DNA of 34,697 bases from Verrucomicrobiota bacterium (GTDB taxonomy: Bacteria; Verrucomicrobiota; Verrucomicrobiia; Limisphaerales; J093). Made by a program: the position numbers and the translations under genes. Numbering within the stretch: position 1 is the first letter of the stretch; every line of letters begins with the position of its first letter. The notes under the pieces are model-generated. The model was not told the origin of the DNA. It saw only the letters and a list, made by a program, of their open reading frames with translations, and made no database searches. Shown here in pieces: positions 9,890-17,946 of the stretch. Location: positions 1-34,697 of the forward strand of contig JAKQDD010000195.1 in assembly GCA_029556615.1 (NCBI GenBank). Reading direction: 5' to 3'.

Positions 9890-9943
9890 CAGGCAACGGG
9901 GATACCATGGGCTCGATCGGACGAAAAGGCAAGGGAAAGCCCT

Positions 9944-9969
9944 CAAATCCGCGCGTAAGCGTCCTTTGC
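9944..9969 (+). repeat. Exact 26-bp repeat, copy 1 (second copy at 34426-34451)
   Basis: The 26 bases centred on CGCGCGTAAGCGTCC are identical to 34426-34451 on the same strand, about 24.5 kb away. This copy lies next to the 104-bp dispersed repeat at 9980-10083; the other lies next to a truncated double-hairpin element. The repeats of this genome therefore appear as mosaics of shared blocks. Confidence 0.85.
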
Positions 9970-9979
9970 AGTGCAATGG

Positions 9980-10083
9980 GTGAGAATCGCGCACGGCTGA
10001 CACGATGTGCAGACAGCGAAATGGGGACGTGCTTCGCCGATTCGGGGCGGAGCGCAGATGGGACGGCGGGAGGACAAGGGAAT
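9980..10083 (+). repeat. 104-bp dispersed repeat, copy 1 (second copy 25798-25901)
   Basis: This segment aligns over 104 positions without gaps with 25798-25901, at roughly three-quarters identity by eye. Shared blocks include GTGAGAATCG at the left end, CCGATTC.GGGCGGAGCGC in the middle and GGACAAGGG at the right end. Each copy lies within about 125 bp upstream of the start of a minus-strand gene (here the pseudopilin). The 309-bp gap 9890-10198 otherwise contains only the 26-bp repeat and short GC-rich palindromes. Confidence 0.8.
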
Positions 10084-10198
10084 CGGAGGCAGACTCCCGG
10101 GGCGGGCCCATTCCCTCCGAACCCTATAATCTCCGGGGCCGTCCCCGGGGTTCCGCGGATGGGGAGGGCAACCGGCGGCGGGCACTCCTTCGACGCCG

Positions 10199-10912
10199 TC
10201 AGGCGGCGTTTCGTCGCCGTCGGTGGAAGGCGGCCAAACCGAGGAGGCCGAGCCCGACCGCCGCTGCGGAGACGGCAGGCTCGGGGACGACGCTGCCGTT
10301 GACCACGAGGGCATCGACGAGCGCCAGATCGGCGCTGGCGTTCGAATTGTCCCCGATGTACAGCCGGAAATAGACCATGGTCGGATTCGACTGAATGTCC
10401 AGCGTAGCGAGGGAAATGGACTGCTGAGCCGCCCAGTCGAGCACTCTCTTGGCGGGATTGGTGTAGGTGCCCGAGCCGAGCGTCGTGAAATTCACATTGT
10501 CGGTACTCCAACTGACCTGGTATCCGACCGTGTACGAACCGCCGCGGTACTCCGACCCCAGGTAGAATGTCAGCGTGTCGCCGGCTTGGAACTTGAGCTG
10601 TCCGTACCCGGGGTCCGTGCCCGCCTGGAGGCTGAACGCGTAGTACGTGGAATAGGGCGACATCGATCCGGTGATGTTCCCTGTTGTTTCGAGGGAGGGG
10701 CCCGCAGGGTTGCCCGCCGTGTTGAACGTTGGCGTGCCCCCCCAACTCTGGGTGAGGTCCGAGGCATTAACGTGCGCGTTCTTCGACGTCGGCGCCATCG
10801 AATTGCCGGTGAAAGCGTAGGTGACCAGCTGGGCCTGGGCGGCGCCGGTCGACACGAGCACGCCAAGGATGCCCAGGATGGGCACCGTGCGATTCGGAGT
10901 GCTATGTTCCAT
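10199..10912 (-). CDS. PEP-CTERM sorting domain protein
   Basis: The 237-residue product starts at the ATG at 10912, preceded on its strand by GAGGGA about 8 bases upstream. It has a signal peptide ending in STGAAQAQ. The middle is a beta-rich, Ser/Thr/Gly-rich region with no named domain. The C-terminus has the complete PEP-CTERM layout: VVPEP, a hydrophobic stretch (VGLGLLGLAAF) and a basic tail (HRRRRNAA). In the known system such proteins are exported, cleaved by an exosortase (EpsH/XrtA type) and delivered to the envelope or exopolysaccharide. The genome should therefore encode an exosortase, although none is in this window. The frame is open to 11224, but the signal peptide fixes the start. 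The function of the mature region is unknown. Confidence 0.9.
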   Translation of the reverse strand: MEHSTPNRTVPILGILGVLVSTGAAQAQLVTYAFTGNSMAPTSKNAHVNASDLTQSWGGTPTFNTAGNPAGPSLETTGNITGSMSPYSTYYAFSLQAGTDPGYGQLKFQAGDTLTFYLGSEYRGGSYTVGYQVSWSTDNVNFTTLGSGTYTNPAKRVLDWAAQQSISLATLDIQSNPTMVYFRLYIGDNSNASADLALVDALVVNGSVVPEPAVSAAAVGLGLLGLAAFHRRRRNAA

Positions 10913-11055
10913 GCCTGTGTCCCTCGCTCCAGTCGATCCAAGCCCGGCCTCGAAATCCCCGCCCTGCCAGCGGGGTTGGCGCGCGACCATGCCAGATCCC
11001 GCGGCAATGGCAAGCGGAACCGGCCAGCGCTCCTGGCGCGCGCACCTGACCCGGC

Positions 11056-12963
11056 TCAGGGCTGGGAGGGAGAGGGGGGCGGGGGTTGGATCCGACCGGA
11101 CAACCTGCGCTGCTGGTGTTGCACCCATTGGATCTGGTTGGGGAAGAGGTGTTGGGGGTCGATCCCCTCGGAGTTCCGAAGGGCTTCGGGCAGTCGGTCG
11201 AGCCCGAGGTTGATGTCGAGCCACGCGAGGTTCAGTGCGGTTCGCATCTCTTCAGCGAGTCCGACAGGCTCGAGGTCGGCCAGGCATGCGGCGGCGTCCC
11301 CGTATCGGCGGCCGAGGGTTAGGGCGAAGGCGTGGTTGATGCGGGCGGTGGGATTTCGAGCGTCGCGGCGCAGCATCTCGAGAGTCAGGGGGATCGCCTG
11401 TTCCGGCATCCAGCGATTGAGAAGAAGAGCGGCGGCGTAGTTATTCTGGCAAAGGGGATCCCCGGGCAGAAGCCGATACGCTTCGCTCGCGGCCTTGAAG
11501 AAGGTCACGGAGTCCTTCTTGAGCAGAAACGCGGCCTCGACAAGCGCCTGCCAGTACCGGGGATCGTCGCGCAGGGCGTGTTCGAGAGGTTCGAGGACAG
11601 CCTGTGCGAGCTGGGGGTACCCCAACTGGAGCAGGGTGATACCCGTTTGCAGACCGAGGCTGGGGATGGGAAAGGGCTGGCGGGCTGCGCTTTCGAAGCA
11701 GCGCTGGGCAAGTTCGGGGTGTTCCTGGGCCTGGAGGGCGCGGCCCTCGAGGAAGTAGGCGTACCCCTCGAGGATGTTGTAGGGAAGGTCGAAGGACCGC
11801 AGGGTGACGACCATGTCGAGCAGCTCATGCCATCGCCGAAGCTCGATCAGGAGGTTGCCGTACAGGGCCCAAAGGGAGACGCTCCACTCGGCGCGGGAAT
11901 GACCGGACCGTGCTGTTGCGCGACGCAGCAAGTCGCGAGCGCTGCCTTTCATTCCGAGGTCTGACAGCAAGGCAGCGAGGTCGAGGACCTCCCAGGGCAG
12001 AACCGTCGTGCTGATCTTCTGGAATGCCAACTCCCGGGCCTCCGTCACCCGCCCGGACTGCTCCAGCAATCGGGCCTGTCCGACCCAGTCGATCAGGCGA
12101 TCAGCGCGCACTTCCTCGAGACGGCGCAGGGAGCGCTCGTAGCCGGGCAGATCCATGCGATGCGACCGGACGATGAGATCCGCCCGGTGCGCCGGGATAT
12201 GGATCGGCGTCTGCTCCAGCAGCAGTTCGAGTTGTGCTTCGGACTCCCGTGCCTGGTCGGGAGCCGCCCGAGCCGCCAGGTAGGCCAGGCGGCAAAGCTG
12301 CAAGTCGGGATTCGACCGAACACCCTCCGGCGCGCTCTCCCAAGCCCTGGCGAACTCGTCGCTCTTCCCGAGCCAGAACAGGGCGCCGAGGTAGTACTGT
12401 CGTTCTTCGTCGCTCAGGCGGTCAGTCCGGGGTCGGAGTATCTGATCGATCTCCGGCCAGCGCTCGCATTTGACGAGCACGCGGGTGACCAGTTGCAGGT
12501 CGGCGGTGTTCGTTCCCTGGAGGTGGAGGAGCCAAGCGGTGTACGACAGGATCTCGGGGCTGCGCCTGGGGTCGGGACTGGGTGTGGCCAGGAGGTTCGA
12601 GAGGCCGCCGCGCACCAGGGAGGGATCGCCCAGGTTTTGGCGGATGGCGGCGCGCCATGCTCTGTCGGCCTGTTCGTATTGGCCAAGACGGGCTGCCCGC
12701 TCCGCGGACCGGCGGAGCGACCACGCCTGCAACAGATCGAAGGCGCTCACGCGGACCCGGGGCAGGAAGCCGGGGGGCGTGCTTCGCCAGATCTTCAGCA
12801 CCCCGATCGGAACAGCCGCGAACCCCAGCAGCAGCGCCAGAACCAGCCCCGTCCAAACCGGATTCGTGACGAGGAAATGGAGGAGCGGATACTGCAGGAA
12901 GCGGAACGCTCGTTTCTCCCAGAAGAAAGAGCGCCCCGTGCCCGGCTTGCGGCTAGCTGGCAT
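11056..12963 (-). CDS. Large TPR-repeat membrane protein at the end of the bat locus
   Basis: The 635-residue product has one clear membrane segment near the N-terminus (VWTGLVLALLLGFAAVPIGVL, about residues 36-56). A long alpha-helical solenoid follows with TPR-like units such as ARLGQYEQADRAWRAAI and YYLGALFWLGKSDEFARAWE. It ends in a proline-rich tail. The topology suggests an anchored protein-interaction scaffold. It lies 89 bp downstream of batE on the same strand and may be transcribed with the bat genes, although the gap is larger than others in the cluster. It is not a standard Bat component; its helical repeats fit the TPR theme of BatC and BatE. No enzymatic motif is visible, and a specific function cannot be assigned. 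Confidence 0.75.
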   Translation of the reverse strand: MPASRKPGTGRSFFWEKRAFRFLQYPLLHFLVTNPVWTGLVLALLLGFAAVPIGVLKIWRSTPPGFLPRVRVSAFDLLQAWSLRRSAERAARLGQYEQADRAWRAAIRQNLGDPSLVRGGLSNLLATPSPDPRRSPEILSYTAWLLHLQGTNTADLQLVTRVLVKCERWPEIDQILRPRTDRLSDEERQYYLGALFWLGKSDEFARAWESAPEGVRSNPDLQLCRLAYLAARAAPDQARESEAQLELLLEQTPIHIPAHRADLIVRSHRMDLPGYERSLRRLEEVRADRLIDWVGQARLLEQSGRVTEARELAFQKISTTVLPWEVLDLAALLSDLGMKGSARDLLRRATARSGHSRAEWSVSLWALYGNLLIELRRWHELLDMVVTLRSFDLPYNILEGYAYFLEGRALQAQEHPELAQRCFESAARQPFPIPSLGLQTGITLLQLGYPQLAQAVLEPLEHALRDDPRYWQALVEAAFLLKKDSVTFFKAASEAYRLLPGDPLCQNNYAAALLLNRWMPEQAIPLTLEMLRRDARNPTARINHAFALTLGRRYGDAAACLADLEPVGLAEEMRTALNLAWLDINLGLDRLPEALRNSEGIDPQHLFPNQIQWVQHQQRRLSGRIQPPPPSPSQP

Positions 12964-13052
12964 AGTTCATGGCTTTGGCGAGAAACTGCGAAGCGAAGCA
13001 CTCGAGTCTCATACTATGCCGGCTCATCGTTCCGGTCATGAGCAATCCGGGC

Positions 13053-13859
13053 TCACGGGTCGACCCGCGCGACGCGATCGCGCCGCAGCCAGCCGATACC
13101 TCGGGAGGCGCCTGACACTTGGAGCCAATCGTCCTTTTCATCGAGGACGGTGAGCTCCTGCCCGTCCGGCAGGGTCTGCAGGCTTGGTGATTCATCCAGG
13201 GGCCCATGGCGGAGGATGGAATCGGGCTGCACCACGACTGCGGCCGGCCGTGCGTGTTCATCGCGCCAGCGGAGGCCCAGCCCGGCCGAGGCGAGCAGGA
13301 GCGCGATCAGCGCAGCGAACAGCCCGCGACGCAAAACGATGCGGCGCTCCGGCAGGCAGACCAGGGCTGTCAGCAACCCCAGGAAGCACCACCAGCACGC
13401 CGCGGTCAGCCAGGTCCACTGAACCAGCGACAGCCGGGGCAGCATCCGGCGCCACACCGGCACCGGAGCCACCGCGGCGCCGACCGTGCCGCGGGCGAAA
13501 CGGAGGTTGGCCTGCACGTCGGGATCGCGCGGGGCGAGCCGCTCGGCAAGCCGGTAATGGCAGATGGCGCGCCCGGTCTTCCCGGCCCGGAAATACGCGT
13601 TGCCGAGGTTGTAGTGCACGGCGGCGGATTGTCGCCCCGCGTCGAGGAGTTCCTGATAACCCGCGATGGCATTCGTGAACTGGCCGCGCTCGTAGGCCTG
13701 GTTGGCCTGATCGAAAAGCGCCTCGAAGGACCCGGCGGCCTTCGCGTTTCCGCCAAGAAGCCAGCAGGCGAGCCACACGCCGATGAGCCCAAGCCCCGCG
13801 ACGCTCCGCCGCCGCGGGGTCAACCGGAGCACGGGATCCTTGGAGCTGGCGAAGACCAT
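13053..13859 (-). CDS. batE: BatE-like TPR protein with C-terminal SH3-like domain
   Basis: The 268-residue product has an N-terminal membrane/signal segment (SVAGLGLIGVWLACWLLGG). Two TPR units follow at about residues 45-123 (FDQANQAYERGQFTNAIAGY and VHYNLGNAYFRAGKTGRAIC). Two more hydrophobic helices lie at roughly 144-168 and 178-198, and a C-terminal bacterial SH3-like domain ends in DDWLQVSGASRGIGWLRRD. This order (TPR, two membrane helices, SH3) is that of BatE proteins in moxR-bat (aerotolerance) operons, where Bat proteins are thought to form an envelope complex served by MoxR. The start is 3 bp from the batD stop, so the two are probably translationally coupled. The biochemical role is not established for the family. 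Confidence 0.82.
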   Translation of the reverse strand: MVFASSKDPVLRLTPRRRSVAGLGLIGVWLACWLLGGNAKAAGSFEALFDQANQAYERGQFTNAIAGYQELLDAGRQSAAVHYNLGNAYFRAGKTGRAICHYRLAERLAPRDPDVQANLRFARGTVGAAVAPVPVWRRMLPRLSLVQWTWLTAACWWCFLGLLTALVCLPERRIVLRRGLFAALIALLLASAGLGLRWRDEHARPAAVVVQPDSILRHGPLDESPSLQTLPDGQELTVLDEKDDWLQVSGASRGIGWLRRDRVARVDP

Positions 13860-13862
13860 GGG

Positions 13863-15707
13863 TCAGAAAGAGAGCTTATTGAGCTGGCGGAGGACGGACT
13901 CGAGCTGGGTGGTGAGAACCGCCAGGTCCAGGCGCGCGCTCCCGGGGGCGTAGCGCTGCTCGTTGCAGGCGAGGAATAGCTCGCGCAACGGCGACAGCAC
14001 TTCCTCCGGGACACCGCGCGGTCGGAGTTGCTCCTCGACCACGGCGTCGGTGATCGCCGCGGCAGGTTGATCAAGGCGCTCCCCGATCCGCTCCTGGAGG
14101 AGTCGCAGCGCCAGGGCGCAGAAGCCGTCCGCATCGCCCGCAGCCGCTGCGCGGCGCAGCTCGGCCTGGCTTTCACGGATGAGGCGGGCGACGGCTCGCC
14201 GCCGGACCACCCGGGGATTCCGCGCCAGGTGATCCAGGCGCCTTCGCCAGCCCCAGGCGGCGGCGAACAGGATCAGGGGGATCATCTGGACGGCCAGGAA
14301 CCGGGTTGACCGGTGCAGCGGCGGGCCGATGACCGACAGCGTGCCCAGGCGCTGTTTGAGGGGGACGATGTCCCTCATGACCGGCGTGCCGGCCGGGGTG
14401 TTGGCCGCGATTGGGGGAAGCGCCATCGCGGCGCCCGCAGGCCGCACAATGATGGGCGTCGCCGGATGCGTGAGACGTTCGTAGACTTTCCGGACGGGGT
14501 TGAAGAACGAGAAACCGAGAGCAGGCACGGCGGTCACGCTGTTGGTCTGGGGAACCACATCAAACTCGAAGGTCTTGGATCCTTCGATGCCGAGCGGATC
14601 CGTGGTCTCGACCTGCGACGTGGGCGGGTAGCTTGCGAATCCCGGCCACGCGGGAAGGGGCGGCAGCCTGATGCCATCGAGGGCTCCTTTGCCCGCCACC
14701 CGGAGTTTCAGCGTGATGGGCTCGCCCACGGCGACGTTCGTGGGGCCGACCGAGACCTGCATCGCGTATTCGCCCACGGTCCCCGTGAACCCTTCCGGGC
14801 GCCCCTCCGCGGGCAGGGGACGGACGGTCATGCGCACCGGGTCGCTCGCCAGCCGAGTCGGCCGGAGTTCGTAGGTGGGGGCGAACATGTCGCCAAACAT
14901 GTCGTCGAAAACCCCGCGCGGGCGACGCCGTCCGGTGGGGACCCGGAGGTTGAGACGGCATTCGGCAGGTCCGAGTTGAAGCTCGCCGGTCTTGTTCGCG
15001 ACGGCGGTAGTGCGAAGGGCCACGAGGGCAAACGTGCGGTTGCCCACCTGGACCTGACGTTGGGGCAGTTGCTGGAGCTTGCCGAAGGTGAAGCCTTCGC
15101 CCGTGAGCGGTTCGAGTTGAAGCCCCTCGCCGGACACAACGTACAGCTGGATGTCGACCGGCACGACCTCCCCGACGTAAGCCTCCGTCTTGGGCACCAC
15201 GAGCTTCAGGAACGCCGCCTGCGTCTGAAGATCCTCGTCCGGCAGTCGCTCATTCGACTTGAGCACCTTCAGCGTCAGCGGGCTGGTCGAGAGCCGGTCG
15301 GTCCCGATCGGCACCGCGAAGGCGGGGATGGTGTAATCGCCCGGTTGGCTTGCCATGACGAAGTAGTAGAGGGTCTGCAGGGCGGTCTGACGGCCATTCT
15401 CGAGGCGGAAAGAGGACCCCTGGCCGCTGTACGTGAACTGCAGGTTCGGTACGTCGGGCAGATTGGGCGCCTCCGCAGGCTGACAGTTCTCGAATTGGAG
15501 CGAGAGCTTGGCCGCTTCTCCGATCCGGATGATCGAGCGATCGAGGGTCGCCGTGAGACTTGCCCCGCGCGCGACGCCGCTGCCCAGCGCCGCCGCCACG
15601 CTGAGAAGAACCGCCAACAACGCCCGCCCACCCGGTGCGCGTCGCACGCGGTCCCCGGTCCCGGCCGGCGACGCCGTCGCTGCTTTCCATGTCCAAGAGG
15701 CCCACAT
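13863..15707 (-). CDS. batD: BatD-like membrane protein with beta-sandwich ectodomain
   Basis: The 614-residue product begins with a basic stretch and a signal/membrane helix (GRALLAVLLSVAAALGSGVARG). A long extracytoplasmic region contains the BatD family hallmarks: LDRSIIRIGEAAKLSLQFEN near the N-terminus, LPDVPNLQFTYSGQGSSFRL, and a second unit with MQVSVGPTNVAVGEPITLKL. A membrane helix (FLAVQMIPLILFAAAWGW) lies at about residues 475-495, followed by a cytoplasmic helical tail rich in Arg. BatD proteins are known from bat operons in Bacteroidetes, spirochaetes and others, and interact with VWA partners. The gene is separated from the upstream batB-batC fusion by 234 bp, nearly all of it a double-hairpin repeat, so its expression may depend on read-through or a separate promoter. 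The ATG at 15707 is the first plausible start before the signal. Confidence 0.85.
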   Translation of the reverse strand: MWASWTWKAATASPAGTGDRVRRAPGGRALLAVLLSVAAALGSGVARGASLTATLDRSIIRIGEAAKLSLQFENCQPAEAPNLPDVPNLQFTYSGQGSSFRLENGRQTALQTLYYFVMASQPGDYTIPAFAVPIGTDRLSTSPLTLKVLKSNERLPDEDLQTQAAFLKLVVPKTEAYVGEVVPVDIQLYVVSGEGLQLEPLTGEGFTFGKLQQLPQRQVQVGNRTFALVALRTTAVANKTGELQLGPAECRLNLRVPTGRRRPRGVFDDMFGDMFAPTYELRPTRLASDPVRMTVRPLPAEGRPEGFTGTVGEYAMQVSVGPTNVAVGEPITLKLRVAGKGALDGIRLPPLPAWPGFASYPPTSQVETTDPLGIEGSKTFEFDVVPQTNSVTAVPALGFSFFNPVRKVYERLTHPATPIIVRPAGAAMALPPIAANTPAGTPVMRDIVPLKQRLGTLSVIGPPLHRSTRFLAVQMIPLILFAAAWGWRRRLDHLARNPRVVRRRAVARLIRESQAELRRAAAAGDADGFCALALRLLQERIGERLDQPAAAITDAVVEEQLRPRGVPEEVLSPLRELFLACNEQRYAPGSARLDLAVLTTQLESVLRQLNKLSF

Positions 15708-15759
15708 CCTATGCCGTGCTGCGCATTGTGAAATGTCCTCCGCGCGTTTTCAACTCACA

Positions 15760-15939
15760 CTAGAGTCCTCGACTTGTGGAATATGGAGTCAACACGTCAA
15801 GTTTGGTCCCTGCCGTTCCAACACCACCCCCCTGCCTCGAGGACTCTACATTAGCGAGGCGCGGAAGAGGGGTGGGCAAGCACAGCAGGGTCTTCATGTG
15901 CCTGGGGACTCGACTGGGTCTGAGGCGGCGCCTCGCTAG
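15760..15939 (+). repeat. Double-hairpin CTAG-bounded element, full copy 1, inside the bat operon
   Basis: The 180-bp element starts and ends with CTAG. Hairpin A has perfect 11-bp arms, TAGAGTCCTCG at 15761-15771 and CGAGGACTCTA at 15838-15848. Hairpin B has perfect 10-bp arms, TAGCGAGGCG at 15852-15861 and CGCCTCGCTA at 15929-15938. A second full copy is at 24496-24672. It begins 2 bp past the stop codon of the batB-batC gene and fills most of the gap to batD. A tetranucleotide next to a hairpin foot resembles REP/BIME elements mobilised by IS200/IS605-like RAYT proteins, but the relation is inferred. Confidence 0.9.
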
Positions 15940-15941
15940 CT

Positions 15942-17942
15942 TCACCATTCCTTGCGGTACCGAGCCCGGCTTCGGGGTTCCGGGGGCGGCACGAAGATCA
16001 TCGGGCGTTCTTCCGTGCGCGCGGTCTCGAGCACGGCTCGGGCCTGCTCGGGGGTCATTTGCCCCATCGGGGCCGCAGCGCCTTCTCCCGTCGGCTCCTG
16101 CGGGTCACGCTGGCCCTTGTCGAACTCATTGCCGGGTCGCGGCTTGGCTTCGGGGGGCTCCTTCTTATCCGGAGACCCTCTTTCCGCTTGCTGTTCTTGA
16201 GGTTTCTCTCCCGGTTGGGGCTGGGGTTGTTGTTCCGAGCCCTGGGAGTCCTGCTGCTGAGGCTGCGGCTTCGGCGGCTGCGCCCCGTCCTGTTTGGCGT
16301 CGGGCTGGGACTGCGAGTCCTGGCGCTGGTTCTGCTCGTCTTCCTGATGCTCCTGGTTTTGCTGGCCTTGTTGATTCTGTTGGTCTTTCTTGTCGTGTGG
16401 ATTCTGCTGATCCTGTTGTTGGTCCTTCTGTTGTTGCTGTTGTTGCTGTTGGCGGAGTTCCTCGAGTTTCCGCTGGACCCATTCGCGATTGAACCGGGCG
16501 TCGGCGTCCTCGGGGGCGAGTTTCAGTGCGCTGTCGTAGCTCTGGATCGCCTGTTCCCAGTGGGCGGACGTCTCGTCCGGGCTGGCGGCGCGCTCGCCGA
16601 GGCGGTAGAGGCTGTTCCCGAGGTTGTAGTAGGCCTGGGCCAGCAGGTCCGGATCGGATGAGAGAATGGCCTGGCGCCAGGCGTCCGCGGCCTGATCGAA
16701 GCGCCCGGCCTTGTAGGCGGCTGCCCCGGCGTTGTACCGGAGCCGCGGATCGTCGGGCTTCTTCTCGATCAACCGCTCGTACTCCCGCTGCGCGACCGTG
16801 AACCGCCCCGCGTCGTAGGCGCGCTCCGCCTTGTCGGCCCGAGCTTCGATCGGGTGCGCGAAGAGAACGGCGACGATCGCGCCCGCGGCCATCCGAACGC
16901 CCGCATTCGCGACCGGGGGTGTGCCGCGAGGACGCGGGACGCGCCGGCGCTCGTTGATGAAGAGTTCGGCGGCGAGGCAGAGAAAAGCCAGCCCCAGCGG
17001 CCATTGGAAGCGCTCGTAGTACTGGCGAAAGAGGCGGGTGGCGAGGTCGCTCTTGGGGAGCGGGGCGAGCCGTGCGTCGTAGAGGAGCTTCATCGGGTCG
17101 GGGCCCCGGAGGGAGAGGTAATCCCCCTGGGTGGTTGTGGCGATCTGCTGCAGCAGGTCCTGGTTCAGCTTGGACACGACCTGCTTGCCGTCGAGGTCGG
17201 TGAGGTAGGTGGTCTTGCCGGTCTCATCCACGGCTCGGACGCGATCGCCTTCGAGGGTGCCGATGCCGATGGTATAGATGCGGACCCCGGCGGCCGCCGC
17301 TTTCTCCGCCGCTTCGAGGACCCCGCTCTCGTGGTCTTCGCCATCGGTGAGAATCAAGAGGACCTTGTAGTTCTCGCCGCTCTCCTTGAAGGCGCTGATC
17401 GCAGTCTGGATCGCCTCGGCCAGGGCTGTCCCGCCCTGTGGGATGATCGTCGGATCCAGGGTGCCGACGCTCTGGCTGAACGCGCTGTCGTCGAGCGTGA
17501 GCGGGCATTGGAGGAAGGCTGTGCCCGCGAAGGCGACGAGTCCCAGGCGATCCGACTGGGCGGCGCGCATGAGGTCGAGCGCGGCGAGTTTCGCCCGGGC
17601 CAGCCGGCTGGGGGAGACATCCGTCGCCAGCATGCTGCGCGAGGTGTCGACCGCGACGAGGATGTCGAGCCCGCGCTGCCGGACTTCCTCCCAGGCAAAG
17701 CCGTACTGGGGCCGCGCCAGGGCCAGCAACAACAGGACGACGCCCGCGGCGAGCAGCAGGAGGCGCAACTGCTGGCGTCGGCGGGAAACGCCCACGGTGA
17801 GCTGGGCGAGCAGCCGCGACTGGACAAACTCGCGGATCAGGGCGACCCGCTTGCGCCAGGACCAGAGGAGAAAGCCCGCGAGCAACGGCGCGATCGCCGC
17901 GAGCAACCAGAGCATTTCGGGTCGCGCAAAGGTCATCGGCAT
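15942..17942 (-). CDS. BatB-BatC fusion: VWA membrane protein with TPRs and Gln-rich tail
   Basis: The 666-residue product joins two usually separate Bat components. Residues 1-30 and 59-77 are membrane helices. A VWA domain follows, with a complete-looking metal site beginning DTSRS (Asp99, Ser101, Ser103), the GTAFLQCPLTLD and PQGGTALAEAI segments and LLILTDGEDHESG. After a third hydrophobic helix (WPLGLAFLCLAAELFI, about 313-328) a further hydrophobic stretch leads into three TPR units (AYDAGRFTVAQREYERLIEK, YNAGAAAYKAGRFDQAADAW, AYYNLGNSLYRLGERAA), as in BatC. The C-terminal 170 residues are Gln/Pro/Lys-rich and low complexity, ending in an MTPEQARAVLETARTEE helix. The start is 4 bp from the batA stop. 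Its Gln codons make a trinucleotide microsatellite around 16410-16456. Confidence 0.88.
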   Translation of the reverse strand: MPMTFARPEMLWLLAAIAPLLAGFLLWSWRKRVALIREFVQSRLLAQLTVGVSRRRQQLRLLLLAAGVVLLLLALARPQYGFAWEEVRQRGLDILVAVDTSRSMLATDVSPSRLARAKLAALDLMRAAQSDRLGLVAFAGTAFLQCPLTLDDSAFSQSVGTLDPTIIPQGGTALAEAIQTAISAFKESGENYKVLLILTDGEDHESGVLEAAEKAAAAGVRIYTIGIGTLEGDRVRAVDETGKTTYLTDLDGKQVVSKLNQDLLQQIATTTQGDYLSLRGPDPMKLLYDARLAPLPKSDLATRLFRQYYERFQWPLGLAFLCLAAELFINERRRVPRPRGTPPVANAGVRMAAGAIVAVLFAHPIEARADKAERAYDAGRFTVAQREYERLIEKKPDDPRLRYNAGAAAYKAGRFDQAADAWRQAILSSDPDLLAQAYYNLGNSLYRLGERAASPDETSAHWEQAIQSYDSALKLAPEDADARFNREWVQRKLEELRQQQQQQQQKDQQQDQQNPHDKKDQQNQQGQQNQEHQEDEQNQRQDSQSQPDAKQDGAQPPKPQPQQQDSQGSEQQPQPQPGEKPQEQQAERGSPDKKEPPEAKPRPGNEFDKGQRDPQEPTGEGAAAPMGQMTPEQARAVLETARTEERPMIFVPPPEPRSRARYRKEW

Positions 17943-17946
17943 GCCT

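Noticed and set aside
15776..16492. 238-residue + strand frame starting in the double-hairpin element
   Set aside because: It begins in the repeat and continues opposite the batB-batC gene, with no domain.
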